Shown here piece by piece: positions 1 through 5,974 of a stretch of 7,750 bases of DNA (positions are counted from its first letter, which is position 1; every line of letters starts with the position of its first letter). The DNA comes from an uncultured Polyangiaceae bacterium (GTDB lineage: Bacteria > Myxococcota_A > Polyangia > Polyangiales > Houyiibacteriaceae): NCBI GenBank assembly GCA_947259605.1, contig CAMYMX010000143.1:1-7750 (forward strand). The letters are read 5' to 3'. The translations under genes were made by a program, and so were the position numbers. Under the pieces are notes generated by a model. That model worked only from the letters and a program-made list of their open reading frames with translations. It was not told the origin of the DNA and did no database searches.

Positions 1-1742
1 ACGAAGACCCGCAGGGCGTCGTCTGGTCAGCGAAAGACCAGCAGACCAAGCGCTCGATTCTGGTTCGCGTCATCAAGCCGGAGATGGTTCCAGCGGCGGC
101 GGCACCCGAGTTCAGGGAAGCTTGCCGGGCAGCAGCGACGCTAACGCACCGCAACATCGCGCGCGTCTTTGGCGTGGGCCGCACGCCGCTGGGCGAGCAT
201 TTTGTCGCCAGCGAGTGGGTCGACGGGGTTCCGCTCTCGGAATTCATTCAGTCTCGCGACCGCGACGGCGATCCGATTTCGTTGCGCGGCGTCTACAACG
301 TCATTGCACACCTCTGCAGCGCGCTTAGCTATGCCCACAAAAAGGGCCCGCATGGAACCCTGCGCCCCAGCGTCGTCTCTGTGACACGAGGCGGCCGCGT
401 CAAAGTCCGCGACTTCGGCGTCGGTCAAGTGCTCTTGAAGAGCGCCGGTCCCCGCGCCTTTCGAGACTCCGACCACTCCTGCTTGGCACCCGAGGTCAAT
501 CGGGGCGAACCCGCAACCGCACAAAGCGACGTGTTTGGCATCGGGGCCATTCTCTATGAGCTCCTCACGACACGAAGGCCTGGCTCCGACTTCGTCGCGC
601 CGTCGGAAGTTCGTGACGACATTCCGCCGGAAGTCGATCGCATTTTGCTAGACTGCCTGGCGCCCAATCCCGCCGATCGGTTCGACTCTCCTGAATCGAT
701 GCGTAACGCCCTTCTGCCTTTCCTAAAGGAGGCCAACTCGTCACCGCCGCCGCCGGACGCAGGCTTCAGTGTCGAAATCGACATCATCAACTCGGTCGCG
801 CCGCCTCCGGAGGTCGAGATCCCAATGATTTCCTTGGCGCCGGAGGCTTCGCCTTCGCCGCCGGCTCCTCCTCGGCGTGGGCTGATGAGCCTGATCAACC
901 AGCTATCTTCGGATTCGAAGCAGCGATGGATGGTGGCGCGGGACAAGATGGACCACGGCCCGTTCAGCGCGCGCGAGCTCATCGAGCGCCTCAACGTTGG
1001 CGGCTTCGGCGGCGATGACGTCACGTTCAACATCGATACGGGGGAGCGCAGGACGCTCCGAGAGTGGCCACAGTTTCGAGAATTCATCTTGCAGCGCGAA
1101 CACCAAGACACCGCTGCGGCGGAAGCGGCAGCCCGTGCGCACGCGCAGAAATCGGAAAAACGCTCGTCGGCAATGAAGTTGCTGATCGCCGTTTCCGTCG
1201 TTGGCCTCGTTGTGATTGCGGTAGGCGGTTTCCTTCTCTCCCGCTCGAGCGACGTTCGCGAAGTAGCGTCGACCGAGCTCGACGACCTGTTTAAGCTCGG
1301 CAAGATCACGACCGGTGAAGCCGGCCTGCTTCCGGACCCCGTGACGCGGCCACGAAAGCGCGGATCGAGCACTGCTCCGTCGACTCGCAGCAGCGGGTTC
1401 TCGAGCTACGACGATGCGATGAGCCGCGCCCTCGAGCTCGGTGATGCTTCGCAATCCGGCGGCGAGGGACGCCTCACCGGCGGTCAGGTCGCGAGCGTCA
1501 TGAACCGCAACCTCAATCGCTTCTACAATAGCTGCGTGCTTCCCGAGGTGAGGAGCGGCGGCAAACCAGGGAACGTCAAGGTAGACCTCGCGATCGCAGG
1601 CAACGGCTCGGTGCTTGGCGCAACGGTTCACGGCGGCAGCGCTGATTTTCAGGGCTGCATGGGCAGCCAAATCAAGAACGTCCGCTTCCCGACGTTCGGC
1701 GCGCCACGAATGGGCGCACGGTACAGCTTTACGGTGAACTAG
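1..1742 (+). CDS. Membrane-anchored pseudokinase with GYF_2-like and AgmX/PglI-type C-terminal domains (5' partial)
   Basis: The reading frame is open from base 3, so the true start lies upstream; the Met at base 84 falls inside the kinase N-lobe. Residues here are numbered from that Met. The fold is a Ser/Thr kinase: GVVW strand, REA glutamate (12), DFG (110-112), LAPE (134-137), SDVFGIG (148-154). Catalytic positions are degraded. The VAIK-type lysine is Arg (codon 66-68), HRD reads HGT (90-92), the following KPxN reads RPSV, and the glycine loop is reduced to DPQG. A Pro-rich linker (about 220-265) leads to a GYF_2-like domain (about 281-335, with HGPFSARELIERL), then a charged stretch, one membrane helix (about 365-385) and a C-terminal AgmX/PglI TonB-like domain (about 463-552) with two cysteines, C484 and C525. 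Expected topology is kinase in the cytoplasm and C-terminus in the periplasm. It probably acts as a regulator or scaffold rather than an active kinase. The family is clear; the role is unknown. Confidence 0.88.
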   Translation, partial: EDPQGVVWSAKDQQTKRSILVRVIKPEMVPAAAAPEFREACRAAATLTHRNIARVFGVGRTPLGEHFVASEWVDGVPLSEFIQSRDRDGDPISLRGVYNVIAHLCSALSYAHKKGPHGTLRPSVVSVTRGGRVKVRDFGVGQVLLKSAGPRAFRDSDHSCLAPEVNRGEPATAQSDVFGIGAILYELLTTRRPGSDFVAPSEVRDDIPPEVDRILLDCLAPNPADRFDSPESMRNALLPFLKEANSSPPPPDAGFSVEIDIINSVAPPPEVEIPMISLAPEASPSPPAPPRRGLMSLINQLSSDSKQRWMVARDKMDHGPFSARELIERLNVGGFGGDDVTFNIDTGERRTLREWPQFREFILQREHQDTAAAEAAARAHAQKSEKRSSAMKLLIAVSVVGLVVIAVGGFLLSRSSDVREVASTELDDLFKLGKITTGEAGLLPDPVTRPRKRGSSTAPSTRSSGFSSYDDAMSRALELGDASQSGGEGRLTGGQVASVMNRNLNRFYNSCVLPEVRSGGKPGNVKVDLAIAGNGSVLGATVHGGSADFQGCMGSQIKNVRFPTFGAPRMGARYSFTVN

Positions 1743-1772
1743 AAGTACCTAGCGGGACGCGGACGCGCCGGG

Positions 1773-1848
1773 CGCTTCGCTTAGGCTTGGCGGCGCCTCC
1801 GGCGCCGAGCTTCGCCCTACGGGCTCGCGCTGCCGCGGGTGTTTGGGG
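1773..1848 (+). repeat. Intergenic hairpin repeat, copy A
   Basis: This is about 76 bases, matched by copy B at 1935-2008. The best-conserved part is the right half (1809-1848), which differs from copy B by one substitution (tac versus ttc in a GCCC/GGGC mini-hairpin) and one extra T. The left part holds a 7-bp stem (1791-1797 with 1801-1807) on a three-base loop. It begins about 30 bases after the upstream stop codon, so its stem could help end the pseudokinase transcript, although no T-run follows. It is probably a dispersed genomic repeat; that is inference from two copies only. Confidence 0.7.
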
Positions 1849-1867
1849 GGCGGGAGTGTTGGGTGGG
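1845..1867 (+). other. Predicted G-quadruplex motif, + strand
   Basis: There are four G-tracts of at least three bases (1845-1850, 1852-1854, 1861-1863, 1865-1867) separated by loops of 1, 6 and 1 bases, which fits the standard G3+N1-7 rule. It overlaps the end of repeat copy A and would be present in RNA reading through from the pseudokinase gene. Formation in the cell is not shown. Confidence 0.5.
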
Positions 1868-1893
1868 CTGCGTGGTACGGCTTGTTGACACCG

Positions 1894-1911
1894 CCCCGCC
1901 CACCCCCACCC
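1894..1911 (-). other. Predicted G-quadruplex motif, - strand
   Basis: On the + strand this reads as four C-tracts (1894-1897, 1899-1901, 1903-1907, 1909-1911) separated by single bases. The minus strand therefore carries four G-tracts with one-base loops, the most favourable spacing for a quadruplex. It would appear in RNA reading through from the minus-strand motor operon. Part of it (1898-1905) can also pair with 1861-1868 of the + strand motif as a competing hairpin. Confidence 0.5.
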
Positions 1912-1934
1912 GTAATCCTCCCTGGCGCGGCGGT

Positions 1935-2008
1935 CGCTTCGCTCCGCCTTGCCGGCGCGTTCGCGCCGGGCTTCGCCCTTCGGGCTCGCGCTGCCGCGGG
2001 TGTTGGGG
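1935..2008 (+). repeat. Intergenic hairpin repeat, copy B
   Basis: This direct repeat of copy A lies 162 bases further on and starts with the same CGCTTCGCT. Its left part has an 8-bp perfect stem (1952-1959 with 1962-1969) on a TT loop, at the same place as the stem of copy A but with a different innermost pair. The right half (1970-2008) is almost identical to copy A. It has no coding signal. The pair looks like a small mobile or replicating repeat family of the host rather than a recent local duplication, because the bases between the copies are unrelated. Confidence 0.7.
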
Positions 2009-2127
2009 CAAGGTTGTGGGTCCTGTCTCCGTATGGAGGGGCGCGGCGGAACGCGATGTGGGGGTTCGGCGGCGTGTGAGTGACAATCGGCAAGACAGCA
2101 ACCAACTCCGATTGGCGCGAGCTCCGA

Positions 2128-2186
2128 GGGGCGGCTTGCGTGGCCTCAGGCCCCAAGCCCCTCCGGCCACCTCTGCAAGCCGCCCC
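2128..2186 (-). terminator. Long stem-loop, candidate terminator of the PilT-like operon
   Basis: A perfect 12-bp inverted repeat (2128-2139 with 2175-2186) continues, after a four-base bulge at 2171-2174, into a further 6-bp stem (2140-2145 with 2165-2170), closing a 19-base loop. It starts about 44 bases after the stop codon of the minus-strand gene, where a terminator or 3'-end stabiliser belongs. No T-run follows on either strand, so it is not a textbook intrinsic terminator; it could act in both directions or only protect the 3' end. The inverted repeat itself is plain in the sequence; the function is inferred. Confidence 0.45.
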
Positions 2187-2229
2187 GTCCGTCGAACCCC
2201 CGCGTCGTGTTCCGCCGCGCCCCGATCGC

Positions 2230-3306
2230 TTACGGTTTCAGCACCGCTGCCACCTGCGGAATCCTCGCGAAGCTGTCCTTGTCGGCCGCCTTCTCGAGCG
2301 CATCCTCCGGGGCCACCTTGCCCGCAGCCACGAGCTTCTCGAGCACTGAGTCGATGCTCTGCATCCCGTGCGATCCGCCGCTCTGAATCAGGCTGGTGAG
2401 CATGGACGTCTTGGCTTCGCGGATCGCCGACGAAACACCGGAGGTTCCGATCAAGATTTCCTGGGCAGCGATTCGGCCGCTTCCATCGGCCTTGCGCAGG
2501 AGCTGCTGGGCCACGATGCCGGCTAGTGAGTCGGCTAGCATGCCACGGATTTGCGGTTGCTGGCTCGCGGGGAACGCGTTGACGAAACGGTCAATCGTCG
2601 CGGGCGCCGAGTTGGTGTGAACGGTGGCAAAGATCAAGATGCCAAAGCTCGCGAGCTGAAGCGCCATTTGCATCGTCTCTCGGCCACGTAGCTCGCCGAC
2701 GAGGATCACGTCGGCGTTCTCTCGTCCAGCGCTTCGAATCGCATCGGCGAAGCTCGGCGTGTGGTCGCCCACTTCGCGGTGAGTAATCTGGCACTTCTTC
2801 GGCGTATGAACGAACTCGACCGGGTCTTCGATGGTCAAGATGTGCCCTTCCCGATTGCGGTTGATGTGATCCAGCATGGCCGCGAGCGTGGTGCTCTTTC
2901 CGCTACCGGTCGGCCCTGTCACGAGCACCAAGCCGGCGCGCCTCTCGGCCAGCTCGACGACCGCCTGTGGAAGCCCGAGTTGCTCGGCGGTGAGAATCTC
3001 GCTTGGGATCGTTCGAAAGACTGCGCCGGGACCGGTCGTTTTGTAGAGATAGTTGGCTCGAAATCTCGCCTTGTCTTGGTATCCATACGCAAAGTCGAGA
3101 TCGCGATAGGCGTGAAAGTAGTTTCGCCGGTCCTCGTTGATGATCTCGTCCATGAGCCGCACGATCGTGCGATGGTCGAGAGGCCGGTCATCGATGGCCA
3201 CGAGCTCGCCCTTGGCGCGGATCATGACCGGGTAGCCGATCGAAAGATGAAGGTCGGACCCTCCCCTTTGGAGCAACACGTCGAAATAGCGATCGAGAGC
3301 GGGCAC
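2230..3306 (-). CDS. PilT/PilU-family type IV pilus motor ATPase
   Basis: This 358-residue protein has the usual PilT length and order: an N-terminal PAS-like domain (about 1-100, starting with the SDLHLSIGYP motif) and a RecA-like secretion ATPase core. Walker A is GPTGSGKST (131-139), the Asp box ILTIEDPVE (156-164) and Walker B VILVGELRG with Glu205. Such proteins form cytoplasmic hexamers that retract type IV pili. Odd points: the first His of the His box is Ile223, while His230 is kept, and the usual REDPD reads RENAD (195-199). The start is GTG at 3306, preceded by a moderate AAGAAGG about 10 bases upstream inside the preceding gene; the gap to that gene's stop is three bases, so translational coupling is likely. 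It is a PilT-like paralog; whether it is the main retraction motor cannot be told here, so no symbol is given. Confidence 0.93.
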   Translation of the reverse strand: MPALDRYFDVLLQRGGSDLHLSIGYPVMIRAKGELVAIDDRPLDHRTIVRLMDEIINEDRRNYFHAYRDLDFAYGYQDKARFRANYLYKTTGPGAVFRTIPSEILTAEQLGLPQAVVELAERRAGLVLVTGPTGSGKSTTLAAMLDHINRNREGHILTIEDPVEFVHTPKKCQITHREVGDHTPSFADAIRSAGRENADVILVGELRGRETMQMALQLASFGILIFATVHTNSAPATIDRFVNAFPASQQPQIRGMLADSLAGIVAQQLLRKADGSGRIAAQEILIGTSGVSSAIREAKTSMLTSLIQSGGSHGMQSIDSVLEKLVAAGKVAPEDALEKAADKDSFARIPQVAAVLKP

Positions 3307-3309
3307 GGC

Positions 3310-5004
3310 CTATGGGCCCTTCTTCGAAAAGAGATTTCGCATCGTGCCCTTGGTGCTTTGGGCGGGCGACGCCTGGTTCGGTGACATCGGTTGCTTTGCT
3401 GAGTGGCCGATGACGCGCGGATCGTCGGCAAAAGCCTTGGCGGTTTCCATGGAGATGACGCCCGAGGACAAGAGCTCGTTGAGCGAGTCCTCGATGCGAA
3501 TCATTCCGAACGCTCGACCGCGCTGGAGAAGGCTTGGAAGCTGGAACAGCTTGTCGTCCCGAATGAGCGTCCAAAGCGCCATCCCGCCCGTCAAGAGCTC
3601 GACCGCAACGACCCTGCCGTTCCCGTCCTTCCTCGGCACCAAGCGCTGACTCACCACGAACTTGAGGACGCCCGCCAAGGTCGACCGAACCTGCGATTGG
3701 TCGTCGGGAGGGAACATGTCGATCAAGCGGCCGATCGTCCGCGCGCCCGATGGCGTGCTCATCGTCGCAAACACCAGGTGGCCAGTCTCCGCCGCTTCGA
3801 GCGCTTTCTCGACGGTTTCGCAATCGCGAAGCTCGCCGATCGCAATCACGTCCGGGTCTTCACGGAGCGAGCCCTTCAACGCGGCGTGAAAGCTCTTGGT
3901 GTGGATTCCAACTTCGCGCTGACTGACGATCGCCTTCTTGATTGGATGAATGACTTCCACCGGATCCTCGACGGTGATGATGTGCACGCTGCGCTCGCTA
4001 TTGAACAGGTCGACCAAGGCAGACAGGGTCGTGGTCTTTCCAGCGCCGTTGGGACCGGAGACCACCACCAAGCCCTGATGATAGTTGAGCATCTGACGGA
4101 GCTCGCTCGGAAGACCGAGCGAATCTAGGGTTGGTGGCTCCGGCATGATGAGACGGAAACAACCTTTGATCCCGCTTCGCTGCTTGTTCACGTTGACGCG
4201 CAGGCGGCCAACGCCTTCGAGCTGGCAAGCGAAGTCCGCATACCCGAGCTCCTCCAGCTGCTTGGCATTGCGCTCGTTCAGAAGCGGCATGACGAGGCCC
4301 CACGCCTCTTCGTTTGATAGCACCGGCCCCGCCGCAGCCAATCGCCCAGCACAGCGAAATCGCGGCGGCTCTCCTGACAGGATGTGAACGTCACTGGCAG
4401 CCTGATCGCGCGCCTGCGCGAGAAGCGCGCGCAATCCAGCCGGTGCCCCGAGAGGAAGATCCGCTCGTACGAACGCACCGAGGGGCGACGCTTCGGCCGG
4501 AGGTCGGTACGAAACCTGAGGCTGAGGCGCCGCGACCAGGGGCGCTGGAACCGACGCCGGGGCTGCAACCGATGCACGATCTTTTGCGGGCATCGGCGGG
4601 GGCTCATAGGATTCGAGCGCTTGCTTCTGCTCCACCGCGTCGGCCGGGAGCGCGACACGAACAGGTGCAACAGTGCCAATCGGTGCTGCAGGCAACTCGG
4701 TGTTTCGTCCGGCGCGACGCACCCGCAGCAAGAGCATCTCGCCCGAGCGAACCACGGTCACGATGTACTCGACCCCGTCGATCCGCGTCGCGGTCGGGGC
4801 CGATGCACCATCTTGGATGGGAACGAGACTCTGCAGCGGCGTATCACTGACCAGCTTGAGAATGTGCCTTGCGCTCATCGGCTCGCTGGTCAACGGCTTG
4901 GGTTTCCCTCGCTTCTTCGCCGTCGCCGCAGCCCCGCTTTGGAACACGATCTCGGTCACATCACCCCGATCGAGGTACTGCAAGAAGTCTTGAATCTGAC
5001 TCAC
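3310..5004 (-). CDS. PilT-family ATPase with N-terminal extension and Pro/Ala-rich linker
   Basis: The protein has 564 residues, about 200 more than ordinary PilT. Residues 185-525 are a complete PilT-like unit: PAS-like N-domain (SDVHILSGEPPRFR, 204-217), Walker A GPNGAGKTT (317-325), Asp box ITVEDPVEV (343-351), Walker B VIAIGELRD with Glu391, and His box at 408-417. His409 is present, but the second His is Ser416. Residues 1-97 look like a second, degenerate PAS-like N-domain, joined by a Pro/Ala linker (about 105-185). The C-terminal 35 residues are a polar tail ending in KKGP. It is the first gene of a two-gene operon and ends three bases before the downstream paralog. The start is GTG at 5004; the promoter lies directly upstream and no good ribosome-binding site fits. 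It is probably a cytoplasmic pilus motor or a regulator of one. Confidence 0.92.
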   Translation of the reverse strand: MSQIQDFLQYLDRGDVTEIVFQSGAAATAKKRGKPKPLTSEPMSARHILKLVSDTPLQSLVPIQDGASAPTATRIDGVEYIVTVVRSGEMLLLRVRRAGRNTELPAAPIGTVAPVRVALPADAVEQKQALESYEPPPMPAKDRASVAAPASVPAPLVAAPQPQVSYRPPAEASPLGAFVRADLPLGAPAGLRALLAQARDQAASDVHILSGEPPRFRCAGRLAAAGPVLSNEEAWGLVMPLLNERNAKQLEELGYADFACQLEGVGRLRVNVNKQRSGIKGCFRLIMPEPPTLDSLGLPSELRQMLNYHQGLVVVSGPNGAGKTTTLSALVDLFNSERSVHIITVEDPVEVIHPIKKAIVSQREVGIHTKSFHAALKGSLREDPDVIAIGELRDCETVEKALEAAETGHLVFATMSTPSGARTIGRLIDMFPPDDQSQVRSTLAGVLKFVVSQRLVPRKDGNGRVVAVELLTGGMALWTLIRDDKLFQLPSLLQRGRAFGMIRIEDSLNELLSSGVISMETAKAFADDPRVIGHSAKQPMSPNQASPAQSTKGTMRNLFSKKGP

Positions 5005-5013
5005 GGTTCCAAT

Positions 5014-5041
5014 ATTATCGCTAAATTCTACTGTATATCAA
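5014..5041 (-). promoter_or_regulatory. Candidate sigma-70-type promoter for the PilT-like operon
   Basis: On the minus strand, TTGATA (5041-5036) and GATAAT (5019-5014) match the -35 and -10 consensus at five of six positions each, with a 16-base spacer in a locally AT-rich stretch. Transcription would be expected to start near 5007, about three bases before the GTG at 5004. That implies a leaderless or almost leaderless message, in line with the lack of a properly spaced Shine-Dalgarno sequence. Confidence 0.55.
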
Positions 5042-5173
5042 ATCACAATGGGTTTCTGTGAGCCTTCCCCACGTGAGGTTCCCGTGAAGCTGGAAATTCA
5101 ACAAAAGCGTTGGTTTGACAGGACTCCGCTGGCGTTGCTAGCGTTTCATATACCGAAAAGGCATTTCTAGCCC

Positions 5174-5203
5174 TTGTCCGCAGGCAACGGAAAAGTGTAA
5201 TAT
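5174..5203 (+). promoter_or_regulatory. Candidate promoter for the coiled-coil gene and downstream operon
   Basis: TTGTCC (5174-5179) and TAATAT (5198-5203) are separated by 18 bases; an overlapping TATAAG lies at 5201-5206. Transcription would be expected to start near 5210-5213, so the ATG at 5214 would be at or within about four bases of the 5' end. No Shine-Dalgarno sequence precedes that ATG, which fits leaderless translation. The promoter is divergent from the one at 5014-5041. Confidence 0.45.
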
Positions 5204-5213
5204 AAGTAGCATC

Positions 5214-5945
5214 ATGTCCGAGGAAAAAGAGTCTTCCGTTCTCTTCAATCTTCGCGAGCTCATGGGTCTCGAAGAAGATCGTGTTCGCAGCGAAGAAGAG
5301 GAGCGTCTGCAGCGCGAAGCGGCGGAGCGTGAGCGCATCGCGGCCGAAGCCCAGACTCGCCAGGAAGAGGAAGCCGCTCGACTTCGCGCCCAAGAAGAAG
5401 CGCGGCAGGCGGAAGAGAAACGAAACCGCGAAGCCGAAGAGCTAACCGCGCGGGAGCGCGAGGAAGCGCAATTGCGCGTCCGTTTGGAGCAGGAAGCACG
5501 CGAGAAGGCGGAGGCCCACGCCCGCATGCTCGATCACGAGCGCGAGCTGGCAACCATTAGCGCCCAGCAGCGCAAGGGCGTGCACCCCGGCTTTCTAGCC
5601 GCGGCGGCTGTCTTGGTCCTCGGCCTTGGCGCCGGCTCTTATTTTGGATACTACAAGCCGAAGATCGAACATCGCGAGGCTGCTGCGCTAGCGGCGAAGA
5701 TGGAGGCCGAGCGCGCTGCGCGTGAAGCCGAACAAGCCCGTGCGGCCGCAGAGCTCGAAGCGCAAAAGCGAGCCGAAGCCGAAGCAGAGCAAGCCCGCCT
5801 CGCGGAGCAAGCAAAGCGCGAGGCACAGGCTGCGGCTGCGGCGCGCAGGGCCGCTGCTCCGAGCACGCCGGCGAAAAAGCGCGGCAGCTCGAAGCGGCGC
5901 AAGGCGGACACGGACGATCCATTGGCGGGGCTGGACAGCCTCTAG
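5214..5945 (+). CDS. Coiled-coil protein with a single central membrane helix, function unknown
   Basis: I do not recognise a named family. The 243 residues divide into a short conserved-looking head (1-24, with SSVLFNLRELMGLEEDR), a long Glu/Arg/Ala-rich coiled coil (about 25-118), one membrane helix (about 126-147) and a second Ala/Glu/Lys-rich coiled coil (about 155-212). A basic patch follows (KKRGSSKRRK, 221-230), then an acidic-hydrophobic tail (DDPLAGLDSL). The membrane helix has glycines at 137, 141 and 145, a GxxxGxxxG zipper that often drives helix packing. There is no signal peptide. Coiled coils on both sides of the membrane suggest a bridging or scaffold protein, roughly TolA-like in composition, but that resemblance may be only low complexity. 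The start is the first in-frame ATG after the promoter; the amphipathic N-terminus supports it. pyrF follows after 29 bases. Confidence 0.85.
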   Translation: MSEEKESSVLFNLRELMGLEEDRVRSEEEERLQREAAERERIAAEAQTRQEEEAARLRAQEEARQAEEKRNREAEELTAREREEAQLRVRLEQEAREKAEAHARMLDHERELATISAQQRKGVHPGFLAAAAVLVLGLGAGSYFGYYKPKIEHREAAALAAKMEAERAAREAEQARAAAELEAQKRAEAEAEQARLAEQAKREAQAAAAARRAAAPSTPAKKRGSSKRRKADTDDPLAGLDSL

Positions 5946-5974
5946 TGTGCGCCGTAGCGTTGCTGCGGTGATTC

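Larger units (their letters stand above)
1743..2229. other. Convergent intergenic region, non-coding, structured
   Basis: These 487 bases separate the stop of the pseudokinase gene from the stop of the minus-strand PilT-like gene. Several reading frames stay open here on both strands, but their products are low-complexity Arg/Pro/Ala-rich sequence with no domain, and the paralogous parts simply reflect the repeat. The region holds a two-copy hairpin repeat, a G-quadruplex motif on each strand and a 12+6 bp inverted repeat, listed separately. I see no tRNA, no small-RNA family I recognise, and no convincing promoter. Both flanking genes end here, so transcription termination is the most likely job. 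Confidence 0.75.

Noticed and set aside
84..86. Met at base 84 as the start of the first gene
   Set aside because: The frame is open upstream to base 3 and encodes recognisable kinase N-lobe sequence (GVVWSAKD, then the strand with the former VAIK position), so the gene is truncated by the window.
724..732. Near-perfect Shine-Dalgarno sequence (TAAAGGAGG)
   Set aside because: It lies within the pseudokinase coding frame (FLKEAN) and no start codon follows at a usable distance.
554..1372. Long minus-strand open frame (272 aa) across the pseudokinase gene
   Set aside because: It is antisense to a well-supported coding frame, its product has no recognisable domain, and long antisense frames are expected at this GC content.
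1885..1918. TTGACA in the convergent spacer followed by TAATCC
   Set aside because: The spacer is 22 bases, too long, and no gene begins downstream.
1749..2170. Minus-strand open frames in the convergent spacer giving Arg/Pro-rich products
   Set aside because: The products are low-complexity and echo the two repeat copies in two different frames, which is what non-coding repeats produce.
3403..4128. Plus-strand open frame (241 aa) inside the 564-aa ATPase gene
   Set aside because: It overlaps the Walker A, Walker B and His-box coding region in antisense and has no domain of its own.
5115..5144. Perfect TTGACA (-35) with TAGCGT 18 bases later, overlapping a small hairpin (5127-5143)
   Set aside because: The -10 matches only three of six positions, and the downstream promoter at 5174-5203 fits the gene start better. 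It could still be a second promoter or an operator.
5043..5393. Minus-strand open frame crossing the divergent promoter region
   Set aside because: Half of it is antisense to the coiled-coil gene and the rest covers both promoter candidates; no domain is visible.
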